A stretch of 64,000 nucleotides of DNA. Source: Isoetes taiwanensis (lineage: Eukaryota > Streptophyta > Lycopodiopsida > Isoetales > Isoetaceae). The notes under the pieces are model-generated. The model did no database searches and was not told the DNA's origin. It saw only the letters and a program-made list of their open reading frames with translations. Positions 1 through 12,809 of this stretch are shown piece by piece; position 1 is the stretch's first letter; the number at the start of each line of letters is the position of its first letter. A program made the translations under genes and the position numbers. The stretch is from contig JAJEKV010000101.1 in assembly GCA_021234155.1 (NCBI GenBank), forward strand, positions 2,337,089-2,401,088, in the 5' to 3' direction.

Positions 1-742
1 ATGGATCCCCAAAAAGAATAAACAATAACGATAAATAAGAAGGAAAATAACAAGTAACCGAGATAATAAGGCAAAGAGGAAAACTTACGATAGGAATGCA
101 AAAATACATAGACATAAAGATCGAACGAGAAACATGGAGATGTTGAGTAGAGTCGCACACCACGAAGCGAAGCGCCGAGAGGACGAGGACCGCCAAAGAA
201 CCGGTGGAGTATGAACCTCAACATGTAGACCGTGATATCGAAAGCAAAAAACGGAGGAAACGGGAAGAATGATAAAAAACTAGGGGCTAAAAGAACATGA
301 AAAGTCAACCATGTCTAATAAAGCAACGTCTCGAAACTTACACAATGAGTATGTAATATCATATATAGGGAGCAAAGCTATGCACGAAAAATCAGCCCAT
401 CATGAACATGACCAAGTGGAGCTAACGAAAAACAAAGAAGCTCCCAAATCCATAAAATTGGTACACCAACAATATCACCTGCCACCCATGTTCAAGAATA
501 GAAAATATAACTTCATGAAGCAACAAATAAGGCGCTTAATAAAGTGAACAAAGGAACCAACAAACACTAGAGCCCCCCGATGATCATGCCAAAAAGAAGA
601 AAAATCTTAAACACAACCCCAAATATACAAAACCCAAAGATTCGGACCAAACCAAGTATAGAATATACATATAAGAAATTGAGCCACAAAGGAGAAAGAG
701 GTGGAAAACATGTCACAAAAATACTTGAATGGAAACAGAAAA

Positions 743-746
<4 letters not shown>

Positions 747-822
<76 letters not shown>
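747..822. repeat. (GA)38 microsatellite
   Basis: An uninterrupted AG/GA dinucleotide tract of about 76 bp. GA repeats of this type are the known binding target of BBR/BPC proteins, and one such gene lies about 45 kb away in this window. A functional link is not implied by the sequence. Confidence 0.97.
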
Positions 823-824
<2 letters not shown>

Positions 825-1189
825 AGAGCCGAAACCTCCAAGCGCTGAGTTGGGTCACGGCTAACGTGAGCTTAATGGAGCTTCCAAACAATAAAATGAG
901 ACGAATCGCAGATAAACTATAAGCCCAAACCCCCGCCACGAAAAACCCGTGGGTCGGTCGTGAGATAGCACCTAAGCACGAGCGAGGGTGAGATTTAAGA
1001 GGAGCGCCAACCCACTGCCCCGAGAAGAAAATGGAACATGTAGAAGGCAACCCATGAGCCATTAAGGAGAACAAGATCGCGGCATAATGGCTGCGTAAAC
1101 CGCGAAACGACAAGCACCTCAAAAGGAGGTGAGCAATTAGAAACGATTCAAAAAAAGAGAGAACAAAGATCACCCTGTGGGGTGGAGAA

Positions 1190-1460
1190 AAGCATCACCC
1201 AAATGGGTGGAACAAAAAAAAGATGATAAACAGAAAATTGTGTGTAAATATAGCTAAATATCAAATATCATGCGTGGGGTAGCATAATGCATAAGGATAC
1301 CCGGGATGGAGAAAAGCATCACCTAGCTGGTGGAAGAAAAAACATGATAAATGTAAAATTGTGTGCAAATATAGCTAAATATCAAATATGATGTGTGGGT
1401 AGCACAATGCATAAGGATACCCGGGATGGAGAAAAGCATCACCCAGCCGGTGGAAGAAAA
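1190..1460. repeat. ~118-bp tandem repeat, 2.3 copies
   Basis: The words 'ggagaaaagcatcacc' and 'ataaggatacccgggatgg' recur at about 1,193, 1,308 and 1,428, giving periods of roughly 115 and 120 bp. The copies differ by small substitutions and indels. The second and third are the most alike. Confidence 0.85.
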
Positions 1461-4400
1461 AGACAATAAAGTTATGTTTTTAAGTCCAAGGATAAATAAT
1501 GAGAAAAGAGGAGTGCAAGCCAATGAACAAATCAACAAAGAAAGAACCACGCATAAGAGCCCAACGACTAGAAAAAATTGTAAAACACGACGCTTTAAGA
1601 ACAACATGAACAATGCTATAATCCCCAAAACATATGGAATACTTGGAACACAAGCCATGTAGCAATATTGAAAATAACTAAAATGGCATACACAAGTCGT
1701 AACAATAACCAAAAAACAACCCGGCAATGAGACATAAAAAAGACAAAGTGCAACCTGGCAAAAACAACTATGGGAAACCTAGAATGTAGAAGATAATACC
1801 ACCCGAATAACGTATACCACCTGAGTCAAGTGTAGTGCATCACACATAAGATACAAACCCAAGTGCAAAAGATAAAACCCAAACCACCATGGGGAAATCC
1901 TAAACACAGAAAAGAATGCCACATATAACCACATGGGAACCACAATATAAAAAATAACATACAAAATAGATACATGTCGGAGAAATAACACGCAATTGAG
2001 GCCATACTGCAACCTACCATGGAAATGGAATGCATCAATGTAAAAAAGACAAATGCAACCCGGAAGATGGTGATCACAAATCTATAGGCAATAAAAAGAT
2101 AATAAACCAAGAGACTGCAGCGTAGAATTATGAAACCAAGACAACATCCCAAGGAAACGACCACAAGACAAAACCGAGATAAAAAGTGAGCCAGAACATA
2201 AACAAGAGAAAAACAGCGCGAGGAGAGCATAGACCCATTTAAATAGTATGGTGCATCGAATCCACGATAAAAACACAAGTGCAAAGAAGAAAAATCCAAA
2301 AACAACGAGGCATAGGTGAGAAGTAAAACTTTTAACTAACAATACGCGAAAGTTGACAGAAGGTTCCGAATATTGCCCACAAAAACAACTCAACAGTGAA
2401 GACCTTCCCTAAAAATGAGAAGACTGCGATCAAAATAGATCAGTGAATGCAACATAGGGATAATAGCAAGGGAAACAACAAGAGTGACGAAAAACATAAG
2501 GTGCGAGGAGATGAAAAGGACAATAGATGTAGTAATGATTAATGAAGGCTTAAGAAACCCATAGAAATATGTGAATGAGCATGCAAAACAACGGTGGAAA
2601 AACGAATCCACGAAGTATCCAATGAGACGAAAGTATAAGAGCAACAACCGATATCACAATGAAAAATAATGATTCAAAGATTAATATTGGGGACCAAATT
2701 AGGCTAATATGGGCAAACATCATATAAGAAATCAAGTATACCATTTCCCGGATTAGCATGCCACAAATGACCAAACGCACTGTATAAGTCAAAAACAATT
2801 TATACTTGCAAAAAGACATCGTATAGAAAACACACCGCAAATTATAATTAAAAACCATGCCAAAGCACCATACATAAGAGTAAATGTACACCGAAAAACC
2901 CCAAATAATGCTAGAAGCACAAATAACGAGGCAATCGTGATGAAAACGATAGTTGTAAGAAATGCTACAACAGGGACTTTGACGAGAAAATGATCGAACA
3001 AAAAAATTGTCTACATACCCTTAAGCAAGAACCCCTGACATATAGAAGACTTTTGCAAACTCCTGAAACCGGAGACCAACCCCTAGCCCAAGGGCAAGCC
3101 AACAAATGCACCCAAGTGAACGATGTGTAAGTGAGTAAATGAGTGATGAAGAAAAGCAAAGGTGAAAAAATGTTATATGAAATACAGAGGTAGTGAAGAG
3201 GTTTGCGTTCACCGGAAGCCGCTTCGACGAGGCAGGCTCATAAAGAGATGAGAGCAAGAATGCCGGATTCAACCACCGAATTTTGCATGGCGGATTCGCG
3301 CTCCAGAGTTCCCCGCCGGCAGCCGACCGCATGCGGAACCCGTGAACCGGGCCGCCCGCCTCCTCCGTAAAACGCCCAAAAAAAAAAAAAAACAAAAACG
3401 GAGAAGCCTCAGTGAGAATGTAAGCATCAAAGGAGATGGCGGATCGCCTTCGGGGACAATCACGTTGCAAACATGTGAAATAGGATGTCAATCAAATAAA
3501 TTTCTTCGATGGCTATTACCAACCGGCCAGGTATGCCGCGAAAAAGTGAGTGAAAGGTAAAACTTGCGATATGAAGAGAAAGATAGGCCCGACAAGCCGA
3601 GAAAAAGTGCAGCCTACCTAATTAAAACCCCAAAGGAACCAAATCGAAGTCGGAATCATCATTTTGGTATTGAAGGAATCGAGCCTCGGACAAACAGCAA
3701 AGGAAACCTCTCTTCCACCTAACTCGGTAAGTTGTAAATAGCCCATGTCACAGGGTAGTTCCACTGGCCGCAAAATGTTCTTCCGATATCTTCCGATAGG
3801 CGCACCGATCATGGGTTAAACGGCCGCCATCGTTTCCTGCAACAAAAAATAACAAAAATATATCGCTAGGAGGCCCATCACGACTGAAATAGCCCTTGCT
3901 GGTACCCAACCGTCAGTGGAGAACTGCATGCAAAAATAGAACGAATCCCAAATGAAACCGAAAGCAACCTATGGCTGATCAAGAGGCCCATGCCTCGAAA
4001 ACCAATTAGAACAATTTGTTACAAAAGACTCAAAAAAAACAAATGAGAAAAGCCGCGGGCTACCCAGTTAAAACAACATGCTACCCGGATAAAAACAATT
4101 GAGACGATCTCACGTAGTGTGCAGGCGCCAAGACATAACAAAAATATATCATTCTCTTGTGTGGATCGTGCATGTGTGTATGAGAACAAAGTCTCTCTCG
4201 AATCAAGAAAAGAGCTAAAGAATATTACAAATAAGAGGTAAACATGTCAATCGAATTCCCCTCGTGACAAGCCCCCGCAATACGATGTCCGACGAAGAAG
4301 AAGACAAGAACCGTAAGACGACATAGATTGAGAAGACTAACATAGATTGGAGTGGAAGAAGGAAGGGCTATAGATTGGAACAAGAAAAGGAGAAGAGATT

Positions 4401-4585
4401 GAGAGGACGTGGTGTGGCAATGGGAAAGACAATTGATCCGGGCGATGGAGTTTGGGAGGAAGCAACAAGAATAGAAGAAGAGTCAACGTGGAGAAGACGC
4501 CCGATAACCGGTGTGAAAGAGGAAATAGCCTTATATAGCAGCTCGCCCTTTCCCGCATAATATTATCCGATGGTTCTGGATCGAT

Positions 4586-5850
4586 GCTATGACTTTATAA
4601 ATGATAAACATCAAATCAAATCAAATCAGTTCAATCTACTATTTTAAGCGGTATCACGGTACTATTCATATAGCGAAGTAGAGTTGCTCTCACGCTACAT
4701 ATCAATGAATGACACTAGATGTTTTACTTTTTTTGCAAGACAATTACAATCCTAGTGGTACCAAATTCATATGGTGTAGATGGCTATCTCAACAATCCCA
4801 TATATTGAAGAGGTTTTCAATTCAAATCCGAATAAAACCAATTCTAAAATAACATATCTCATACTGTCTAGTGTGTTAGCCTTGTGCAATGACCAACTAC
4901 AAAACAATGTACAAAACGAACATTGCTCATTTTTGTGACAAATAGGTCGATAACAACTACCATAGCAAGAACTGTTGATTTACGTTTCCGCAACAAAATA
5001 CTCTACATATTGTTTTTATATTGTAGTTGGTTGCCATATTAGTCTTACACACTAGATGTATCTAGTTCGCATGAATGAAACTATAATATGTCAAGTGACA
5101 ATTTTTTTCCCAAGGTGCCAGTTTTAGTTCGAACTTGGCTGAAACTATAATATTTCAAGCACATTTCATTTCCCAAAATGGCAATTATTCTCAAAATGCC
5201 AATTATTCCCAAAATGCAGGCGACCTGGTAATGTTCGTCTCCTTATATGCAGGCATATTTTTTTCATATACTTGTCAATTATTCTCACGCAACCTGCTAA
5301 TGCTCGTCTCCAAAAATGCAGATGACTTGCTAACACCCATCGCTAACGCCCGTCTTCCAAAATGCAAGCACATTTCTTTTTCCCATACTTGTCAGTTATT
5401 CCCACAATGTGGGCAACCTGCTAACGCTCGTCTCCCAAAATGCAGGCGACCTGCTAACATCCGTTTGCCATGTCAATTCAGTGGCCACAAATGGTGAAGA
5501 AACTACGCAACCGACCTGCTAATGCCCATCTGTCAGGTCAATTCAATGGTTCCAACATGTGAAAAACTAGGAATACATGAAAGGGAAAAAAAAAACTATA
5601 GTTTAGAAGTATTGTGTACCCTAAATAATCTGCATATGATCTAGGAACAAGGGAATATGTTGAACCCCACCATCAAACAAGGGTTTGTGGGAGGTGCACC
5701 TAACATATAGGGGATATGCCATCTGCATGCATAGGGTTGGAGGAAACCCCCTTGTATACATTTTTTCTCACATAAAAACCCTTACCATACTGTCTTATCT
5801 GTTAAGAAAAGTTGCACCCCTACCATACTTATATTTTTGTTAGCAATATT
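4586..5850 (+). repeat. Left terminal inverted repeat of the long-TIR element
   Basis: This arm pairs with 9,380-10,710. Its middle (about 5,150-5,500) is an imperfect tandem array built around 'ccaaaatgcaggcgacctgc' and 'gctaacgctcgtctc'. The array holds a 120-codon open frame (5,135-5,497) that is repetitive and probably not a protein gene. Subterminal repeat arrays of this kind are common in transposase-bound ends of DNA transposons. Confidence 0.78.
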
Positions 5851-8800
5851 TAAATTTCGATTTGAATTGTAGAATAAGGAGTGAAATCACTGTAACAATG
5901 GAAAAAACTACTATAGCAATGAGACGCCGATGTTAAGTCTCGGCCTAAAAGATGATCGATACACTGCAAATTGGAAGCTATCCTAATGGAATCAAATTTG
6001 CTTCTGTCTCAGCTCACACCAAATCAATATGACAATAGACCTGGCCACTTGATGGGCAAGTATACATACTTATGTACGTGTATACACATGCATGGAATGC
6101 ATGGAGAATGGAGAATACAAAAAATGATTTTACCTTTATGGAAAAGAATTTCTGCAAGAGCTTTTGCAGAACATGAAAGCAGAAGGAGCAATTCTGGGCA
6201 GTTTTGGAGCCTAACTTTGGAACATCATATCTCAACAATTAGCTTTTGGGATTGGATCTGATCAGACCGAAACTCATTCGTATGAGAAAGTTATGGCATA
6301 AATTGTGATGCTAGGTCAGAATTGACTGCACTATGTATGTTCTTCTGCAGTTTGATTCTTGGAGCTAGAAATTGATCTTTTGAGGCACAAGCAATTGCAA
6401 GAGGTCCAGACATCCATGCATGAAGGAATTCTTAGGTGGGGTTTTGCTATTGATTTTTGCATGTGAATATGAATATGTAGCATAATAACAGGGGGTTTTC
6501 TTTGTGTTTTTGTACGCTTTTCACTAAGGTTTTCCTATGATTTCGTGATGTATTCAAATGGATGTACTAATGCGTACATCTAGAGTGCACCATTTCTGAG
6601 CCATTGATTTTTACCTCTTTTTTTTCAATGGTCAACAACCAATGGCTCACAACAAAAGCCCATTTTTTTGTGCGTGTGGTGCATAATGGTCAACAACCAA
6701 TGGCTCACAACAAAAGCCCTCTTTTTGTGTGTGTGGTGCATAATGGGCACATGAAGGGCTTGAAGGGCGCATGTAGTGCAGTTTTCCCGCCAGCAACACA
6801 TTTCTTATCATAACTTTTGATCCAGAGCTCTGTTTGAGATGATTTTTATTGCGTTGGAAAGCTCTCTCCGAGATCTTTTTGATAGTGTATGATATGAATA
6901 TGTTTGCTTAAGTTATCTATGCTAAAACAGCAATTTTTCGGCCGGGTTTGGTAGGCTTTCACATGCTACCAGCTGATTAATACAGGATTGCGCTATTGGA
7001 TATTGTTTTATGGCTCATTCCAAATGAAGCTTGCAAAAAATTACCATGCATTTTTAGATTTTGAGGCAGTTATTAAGCAAATTCCAAGGCTTCTAGATCC
7101 TTGTGCTAACAAGCAGAAAAGTTTCCTACTTTGGTTTCTCACCACAAGAATCCATGGAGGCCAAAGGCTGCTGTTAAATTCCAGTTGAAAAATGTTTGTG
7201 TATGGGTGTTGCAAACTTTATGACTTTCAAAATAATGGGATCAATCTGCTCTATCTTTGTGGTAACTTTTACTTATGTTCTATTTGTTTTATTGTGATGA
7301 AATTCAAAAGCTACAGGTGATGAAAGCCTCAAATGAATTCTAGTTTTTTTTCTGGTTTGAATTCTAAAATTTTTGTCACACCTGCTGGGACGCCCCTAAA
7401 GGGGGGAGGGGAATTTTTTGCAACACAAACCATTAACATCCAACATATAAAAATTAAACCCCCCAACACATAACAACCAACACATAACAACCATTGACAT
7501 TAACAACCAACACATAACTACCATTGACATTAATTAACACAACCATTGGGTCCAACACAGTTAAATTAAAATCCCCCTTAAACCCCCTTTGGTTTGGGTG
7601 CATAGTCACACGGGGGGTGACGTACGGCAGCGAGAGCCCTCATAATTGTATTTTGCACGTACGAAATCAACACCATATAGTATTCCGCTTGAAATCTTAT
7701 AGTATTTTGCGAATCTTGTTATACAGTATAGCAAATTTTGTACTTGCATACCCCACAAACGAGGAACTTTACGTACGGTGTAGATTAAGGAATAAGGGGT
7801 GAATATGCTAAGGAAGGGCCGATATAGGCTTGAATCAATGGATTTGGCATGTCTCGAACCTTCTTAATTGGACGTCTACAACATTTGGAATTAACCGGTC
7901 ACGATTTTGTTTTTGTTGTTTATATTTATTTGGTTGAATGATCTCTTTGCTTTGGTCTCGTATTTTGTTGCTAATCTAAGGACTTACTTAAAGAATAAAC
8001 CATTGGGATGGGACTCAATCTCCTTTCTATTCTATTCTATTCTATTCTATTCTATTCTATTCTATTCTATTCTATTCTATTCTATTCTATTCTATTCTAT
8101 TCTATTCTATTCTATTCTATTCTATTCTATTCTATTCTATTCTATTCTATTCTATTCTATTCTTTCATGTGGATGGGATTAGTGAAGACTACCACATATT
8201 GCTCAAAATAGTCACAAGATAGTAAGAGAATGCATTGCTTTAAATGATCATAATATAGCTAAAATAGTATGAAATATAAGGATTTAATAACTCTAAAATG
8301 GTAAAGAACATGACAATTTGACCTTTGAGATGGTTCCTAAGCAGATCTCGCTTGACAAAAGTAAAGGAATGAGCATCTGAATAGATAATCAGTAAGTTGA
8401 ACATTAAGCTCAAGCATTGTGTATTCTGGGTTGTTTTGGCTCTTAGAGATGAAGCTATGGTTCAGGATAATGTGGCAGGGATTATATGCAGGCATATTGA
8501 TTTTTAAGTTGAAAGTGCTGGGTGTTGAAATTTTCATTAGTTGCATAAATAAATCTCTTTGCTAAGGAAAGTGGGATTTTTAAGAAAAGATATTAAAACC
8601 ATGGTTAATGATTTAGTTATAACTTTTGAGATGGAACTTTTGAAGGTAAGGTATGAGATGAGATTGAGTAGTTTGTCCAAGAGAGACATATGAAGCTTAT
8701 GGGGGCTTCTGAGTACGACTATAGCGCAGAGCAGTGTTAATGAAAACCTAGGTCAAGTTGAATTAGGAAACCCGACTTCCATTCCGGTATATTGGTTGTT

Positions 8801-9379
8801 GCCACGTGTCGATATAGGAATGGGCGTCAGAGAATAACAGCGACCCTATTTCTATTTTGGTTCTAAGTTCAGTTTTGTAGATTGGAAAATTTTAGTATCT
8901 CTATTGTTTGATGAAGTACATATGTGTTGGATCTACATCAATATGACAGCCAGATACTTCCTCGACACGTTTAGATCTTCATCATGGTCTTCATTAATAG
9001 TTAGCTACTTCGACATTGCAGGTGAATATCAAGGGATGTAGGCACATGTATATTAAGAATCTAATGAACTTCACATGTCTTGGTCTTTGCATTGTTCCAC
9101 TGTTGTTTTTGTTATTTTATTATGCACTTGGATCCTCTGGGGTCGGGCTTCTAGGTTCGGTGCCCTACGGTGCTTTGGCATTCTCACATCATCTGTGTTC
9201 TCTGTCTTTGTGCTCTATGACATTGGGCATGGCTTCCTCACATGTAGCTTCCTGGTGTGGATGTACATCAACTCTTGGAACCCATGGTAAGAGGTCCTCC
9301 AGTGCTAGACGTGGACTGGGAAGGAAGGGTATGCGCATATGAGGTTCACCCCACCACTCCTGCTACAGGGCTCGGAATG
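5851..9379. other. Interior of the long-TIR element, no gene
   Basis: No transposase or host gene is recognisable. The interior holds a 59-bp tandem duplication around 6,627-6,745 ('aatggtcaacaaccaatgg' twice), short 'acaaccaacacataac' repeats at 7,430-7,560, and the pentanucleotide array at 8,024-8,162. The longest frames (for example 9,016-9,342) show no recognisable motifs. Confidence 0.6.
8024..8162 (+). repeat. (TTCTA)~28 pentanucleotide array
   Basis: About 28 near-perfect TTCTA units. The same pentamer, in two or three copies, forms the 3' tail of LINE fragments elsewhere in this window (27,384, 39,418 and 50,582, all minus strand). The array may therefore have grown from such a tail, although no LINE body is recognisable directly upstream here. 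Confidence 0.97.
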
Positions 9380-10710
9380 TGATATAAGTATAAGTATGGT
9401 AGGGGTGCAACTTTTCTAAAAATATAAGAAAGTATGGTAGGGGTTTTTATGTGAGAAAAAACGTATACAAAGGGGTTTCCTCCAACCCTATGCACGCACA
9501 TGGCATATCCCCTATATGTTAGGTGCACCCCCTGGGGCAAACCCTTGTTTGATGGTGGGGTTCAGCATATTCCCTTGGTTCCTAGGTCATATGCAGGCTA
9601 TTTAGGGTACAAAATACTTCTAAACTATTGCTTTCAATTTTATTTTCCTTCATGTATTCCTAGTTTTTCACAGGTTGGGACCATTGAATTGACCTGGCAG
9701 ACGGGCATTAGCAGGTCGGTTGCATAGTTTCTTCACCTATTGTGGCCACTAAATTGACATGGCAGACGGATGTTAGCAGGTCGCCTGCATTTTGGGAGAC
9801 GAGCGCTAGCAGGTCGCTTGCATTGTGGAAATAACTGACAAATGTGGGAAAAGGAAATGTGCTTGCATTTTGGGAGATGGGCATTAGCGATGGGTGTCAG
9901 CAAGTCATCTGCATTTTGGAAGATGAGCATTAGCAGGTCACCTGGGAATGATTGACAAGTATGGGAAAAAAATATGCCTGCATATAAGGAGATGGATGTT
10001 ACCAGATCGCCTGCATTTTGGGAGTAACTGGCATTTTGGAAAAAGAAATGTGCTTGAAATATTATAGTTTCAGCCAAGTTCAAACTAAAACTGGCACTTT
10101 GGGGAAAAACAAAAAGTGCTTGAAATGTTAAAGTTTCATTCGAGTTCGAACTAGACACATCCAGTGTATAAAACTAACATGACAACCAACTACAATATGT
10201 AGAGTATTTCGCTGCTGAAATTTAAATCAATAATTCCTGCTATGGTAGTTGTTATCGGCCTATTTGTCACAAAAATGAGCAATGTTCGTTTTGTACATTG
10301 TTTTGTAATTGGTCATTGCACAAGGCTAACATATTGGGGGTCCTTGAGAATACATGGCTCAAGTACGCCAAAAAAGGGATTAGAGCATGTGGAAACTTGT
10401 TTTGCATTGGATTTAAGATTTTGTTTTTAAATGCTCTCTAGACAGTATGAGATATCCTATTTCAGAATTGATTTTACTCGGATTTGAATTGACAACCTCT
10501 TCAATATATGGGATTGTCGAGATAGCCATCTACATCAAATGAATTTGGTACCATTAGGATTGCAAAGAAAGTAAAAACATCTAGTGTCATTCATTGATAT
10601 GCAGCATAAGAGCAACTCTATTTCGCTAAATGAATAGTACTGTGATACTCGCATAAAATAGTAGATTGAGTTGATTTATTTTGATGTTTATCATTTGTAA
10701 AGTCATTTTC
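9380..10710 (-). repeat. Right terminal inverted repeat of the long-TIR element
   Basis: Inverted partner of 4,586-5,850. It carries the same subterminal array (about 9,740-10,040) and a corresponding minus-strand open frame of 141 codons (9,733-10,158), repetitive like its partner on the left. Arm divergence is moderate, with scattered substitutions and small indels, so the element is not very recent. Confidence 0.78.
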
Positions 10711-12809
10711 ATTTAATAACTTACAGGTAAAGGGGAAAGAAACGTGCTTGAAATATTATGGTTTAATCCAAGTTCAAACTGGAGACCTTAGTTAGTATTT
10801 GTGGTTTCATCCAAATTCAAACTGGAGGCCTTAGTGTGTAAGACTAACATGATAATTAACTACACCATGAAACCAATATCAATTGTATGTAAGGAGGACA
10901 GAGTATTTGTACTTAGTTTTACCTTCATTTTGATTAGTTGAAGTCATAGATATAGCTTATAACCTCGCTTTTGACCTTCACTTTTTTAGCGCTTTCACTT
11001 TAACTTTGACAAGCTTAGTCATTAAAATCCTCTTCTTCCATCCTAAACCATTCCCAAGTGCATGTCTAATGAATGGAACATCACCACGGAAACTATACTA
11101 AAATAACCTAAAAACTATTCATTACATTTGTACCAAATACATCTAATTTCATGCACTCAAATGAATATATACAACAATACAACTTTAATATAGCATCCTT
11201 TCGGGGATAGATTTATCATAAACTGAAAGTGCCATGTTGATTGCACATTAGTTTGATACCACTTGAATTTTATGAAGGCGGCTTCATTATAACCATACAC
11301 CTTTCTATTATTAGCTCGTGGGCAAAGGGTTAACTAAAATGTGTCAATATTGTCTTCTTCTAGTTTGTATAAAAATCTAAGTAGCCCCAAGCATTATCAT
11401 TGTATTATTTATATTTACATCTTTTATTATCTTAGAACTTTGGGCTCGCCCATGATGTACCATCCCATGGCGAGACATGGTCTCCGTGGACGTGAAAAAT
11501 CTTTATCTACCTAACAACCTACCTAGCTATCTATCTATCTATCTATACCTTCAAAATGAAATCTTGAGGTAGGCAGTGGTACTATGAATGTCTGATGGAA
11601 TTTTGGAACCAATGGGGAAATTTCATCCCATAGTGACACATGTCAATAATATGAACTTTGAAGCAAGAATTAAATACCAAGTCAGGCTGCGGCCCATGTT
11701 GGCATCAATAATATGAACTTTGAAGCAAGGATTAAATCCCAAGGTAGGCTGCGACACTATTATGCCGATGGAATTTTTTAGCCGACAAAAAAAATTAATC
11801 CCACATTGCTGGCGCGTCAATCATATAAATCTTCCTCATAAGAATTTTGGGGATGGCTAGAAAGAAATGTTGATGATCATATAAATTTTTCTTATAAAAC
11901 TTTTTTACTCCATATCAACCTAAGGCTCTTCTCAGCCCAGAAATATGAGACTCTTTAAGTCTTTGCAAACAGAATATACTACATTATATAAGTAGCAAAA
12001 TGCATAGAGAATTCTCTAGTCTTCTAAAAAATTCTCTAGTCTTGTAAAATACCCTGCCTCATTTCTCATTTTGTTCTCTGTAATTATAAAGCCCAGCCAC
12101 GACATAATTGTAGTGGTCTCTCAAATAAACCAAATGTAATTAAATATTTATACTCTTCTCAATACTGTTTATCTCATACTTGCCCATCGTCCAGACCATA
12201 TCAGACTGAGCATCCTTAGAAACTAAAGACCATCATTTAGCTTTACAAGAAACAAGTAGCCCATGAAACAAATCAAAGAGGACTGTCATTTTTATTGATC
12301 CACTCAAACTTGAGGCACCTTCATTAAGATGCAAAAATTCCAGCCCCGCAGTATGAAAAAGAAATAATCAGTCTACAAAATGAATAATGACACAAAATGC
12401 TCGGATTATATTGCAATATACAGGTAGTCTCCGCTACAAAATGAATTTAAACAAACTTGCTTCCCATGAAAGGCCAAAGATATCTCATGTAATGAGAAGC
12501 AGTAAAAGAAATTTTGGGCAAGAAATGCATTTAAAATTGCCACTATATGGCAGCATGCCGCTGGTTGACCTTCCACCTCCCAACCTACATTTACACACCG
12601 TACAAATTTATGCCGTACACTTACAACCTGTAAAAAGAACCTCCAGCAATTAAATGCCAAAAACCTGATATGCTATGTCTACAGCATCATAATCTTTCAG
12701 GCTCTTTAACACAGCAAGCTACCTGTTCTTGGCAAATATAGCATGAGGTTTTCTGCAAATACTATACGGCTTGTAATTTTGTCAGTTTGAGAAGAAAATA
12801 TAACTTGGC
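10711..12809. other. Intergenic region downstream of the kinase
   Basis: I see no gene. A 66-bp unit containing 'aataatatgaactttgaagc' is tandemly duplicated at about 11,645-11,770. A LINE/SINE-like 3' end ('gtctccgtggacgtgaaaaa') lies at about 11,475, followed within 40 bp by a short (TATC)n tract. The last 400 bp or so, next to the kinase stop codon, is the likely place for that gene's 3' UTR. Confidence 0.5.
11440..11547 (+). repeat. LINE-like 3' end with (TATC)n tail
   Basis: The word 'ctccgtggacgtgaaaaatc' closely matches the 3' end of the LINE copies at 27,384 and 39,418 read on their own strand. It is followed by a short tetranucleotide tail. The body of the element is not recognisable. 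Confidence 0.4.

Larger units (their letters stand above)
1..4560. other. A-rich, gene-free region
   Basis: No open frame here resembles a known protein. The plus strand is strongly A-rich and T-poor for about 4 kb. This opens many overlapping minus-strand frames with leucine- and phenylalanine-rich, low-complexity translations that I take as artefacts. A short GC-rich patch with an A13-like run lies near 3,300-3,400. The region could be the leader or an old LTR of a retrotransposon, but I see no primer site, polypurine tract or TG...CA pair to prove it. Confidence 0.5.
4586..10710. mobile_element. Long-TIR DNA element (foldback or Mutator-like), no transposase
   Basis: Two arms of about 1.3 kb (4,586-5,850 and 9,380-10,710) are inverted copies of each other, separated by about 3.5 kb. 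Matching words run in order and opposite orientation from the outer edge ('atgactttataaatgataaac' against 'gtttatcatttgtaaagtcat') to the inner edge (the 'accatactt...' segment near 5,840 against 'aagtatggtaggggtgcaac' near 9,395). The interior encodes nothing I recognise. Very long inverted ends without coding capacity fit a foldback element or non-autonomous MULE. I could not find a convincing target-site duplication, so the superfamily is open. Confidence 0.75.

Noticed and set aside
607-1173. 188-codon minus-strand frame with a long SLSLSL run
   Set aside because: It is opened by the (GA)38 microsatellite and has low-complexity, motif-free flanks.
1323-3160. Series of overlapping minus-strand frames rich in Phe, Leu, Tyr and Cys
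   Set aside because: They overlap in all three frames and follow from the T-rich minus strand; no protein family is recognisable.
7907-8211. Two overlapping frames reading FYSIL repeats
   Set aside because: They are direct translations of the TTCTA pentanucleotide array.
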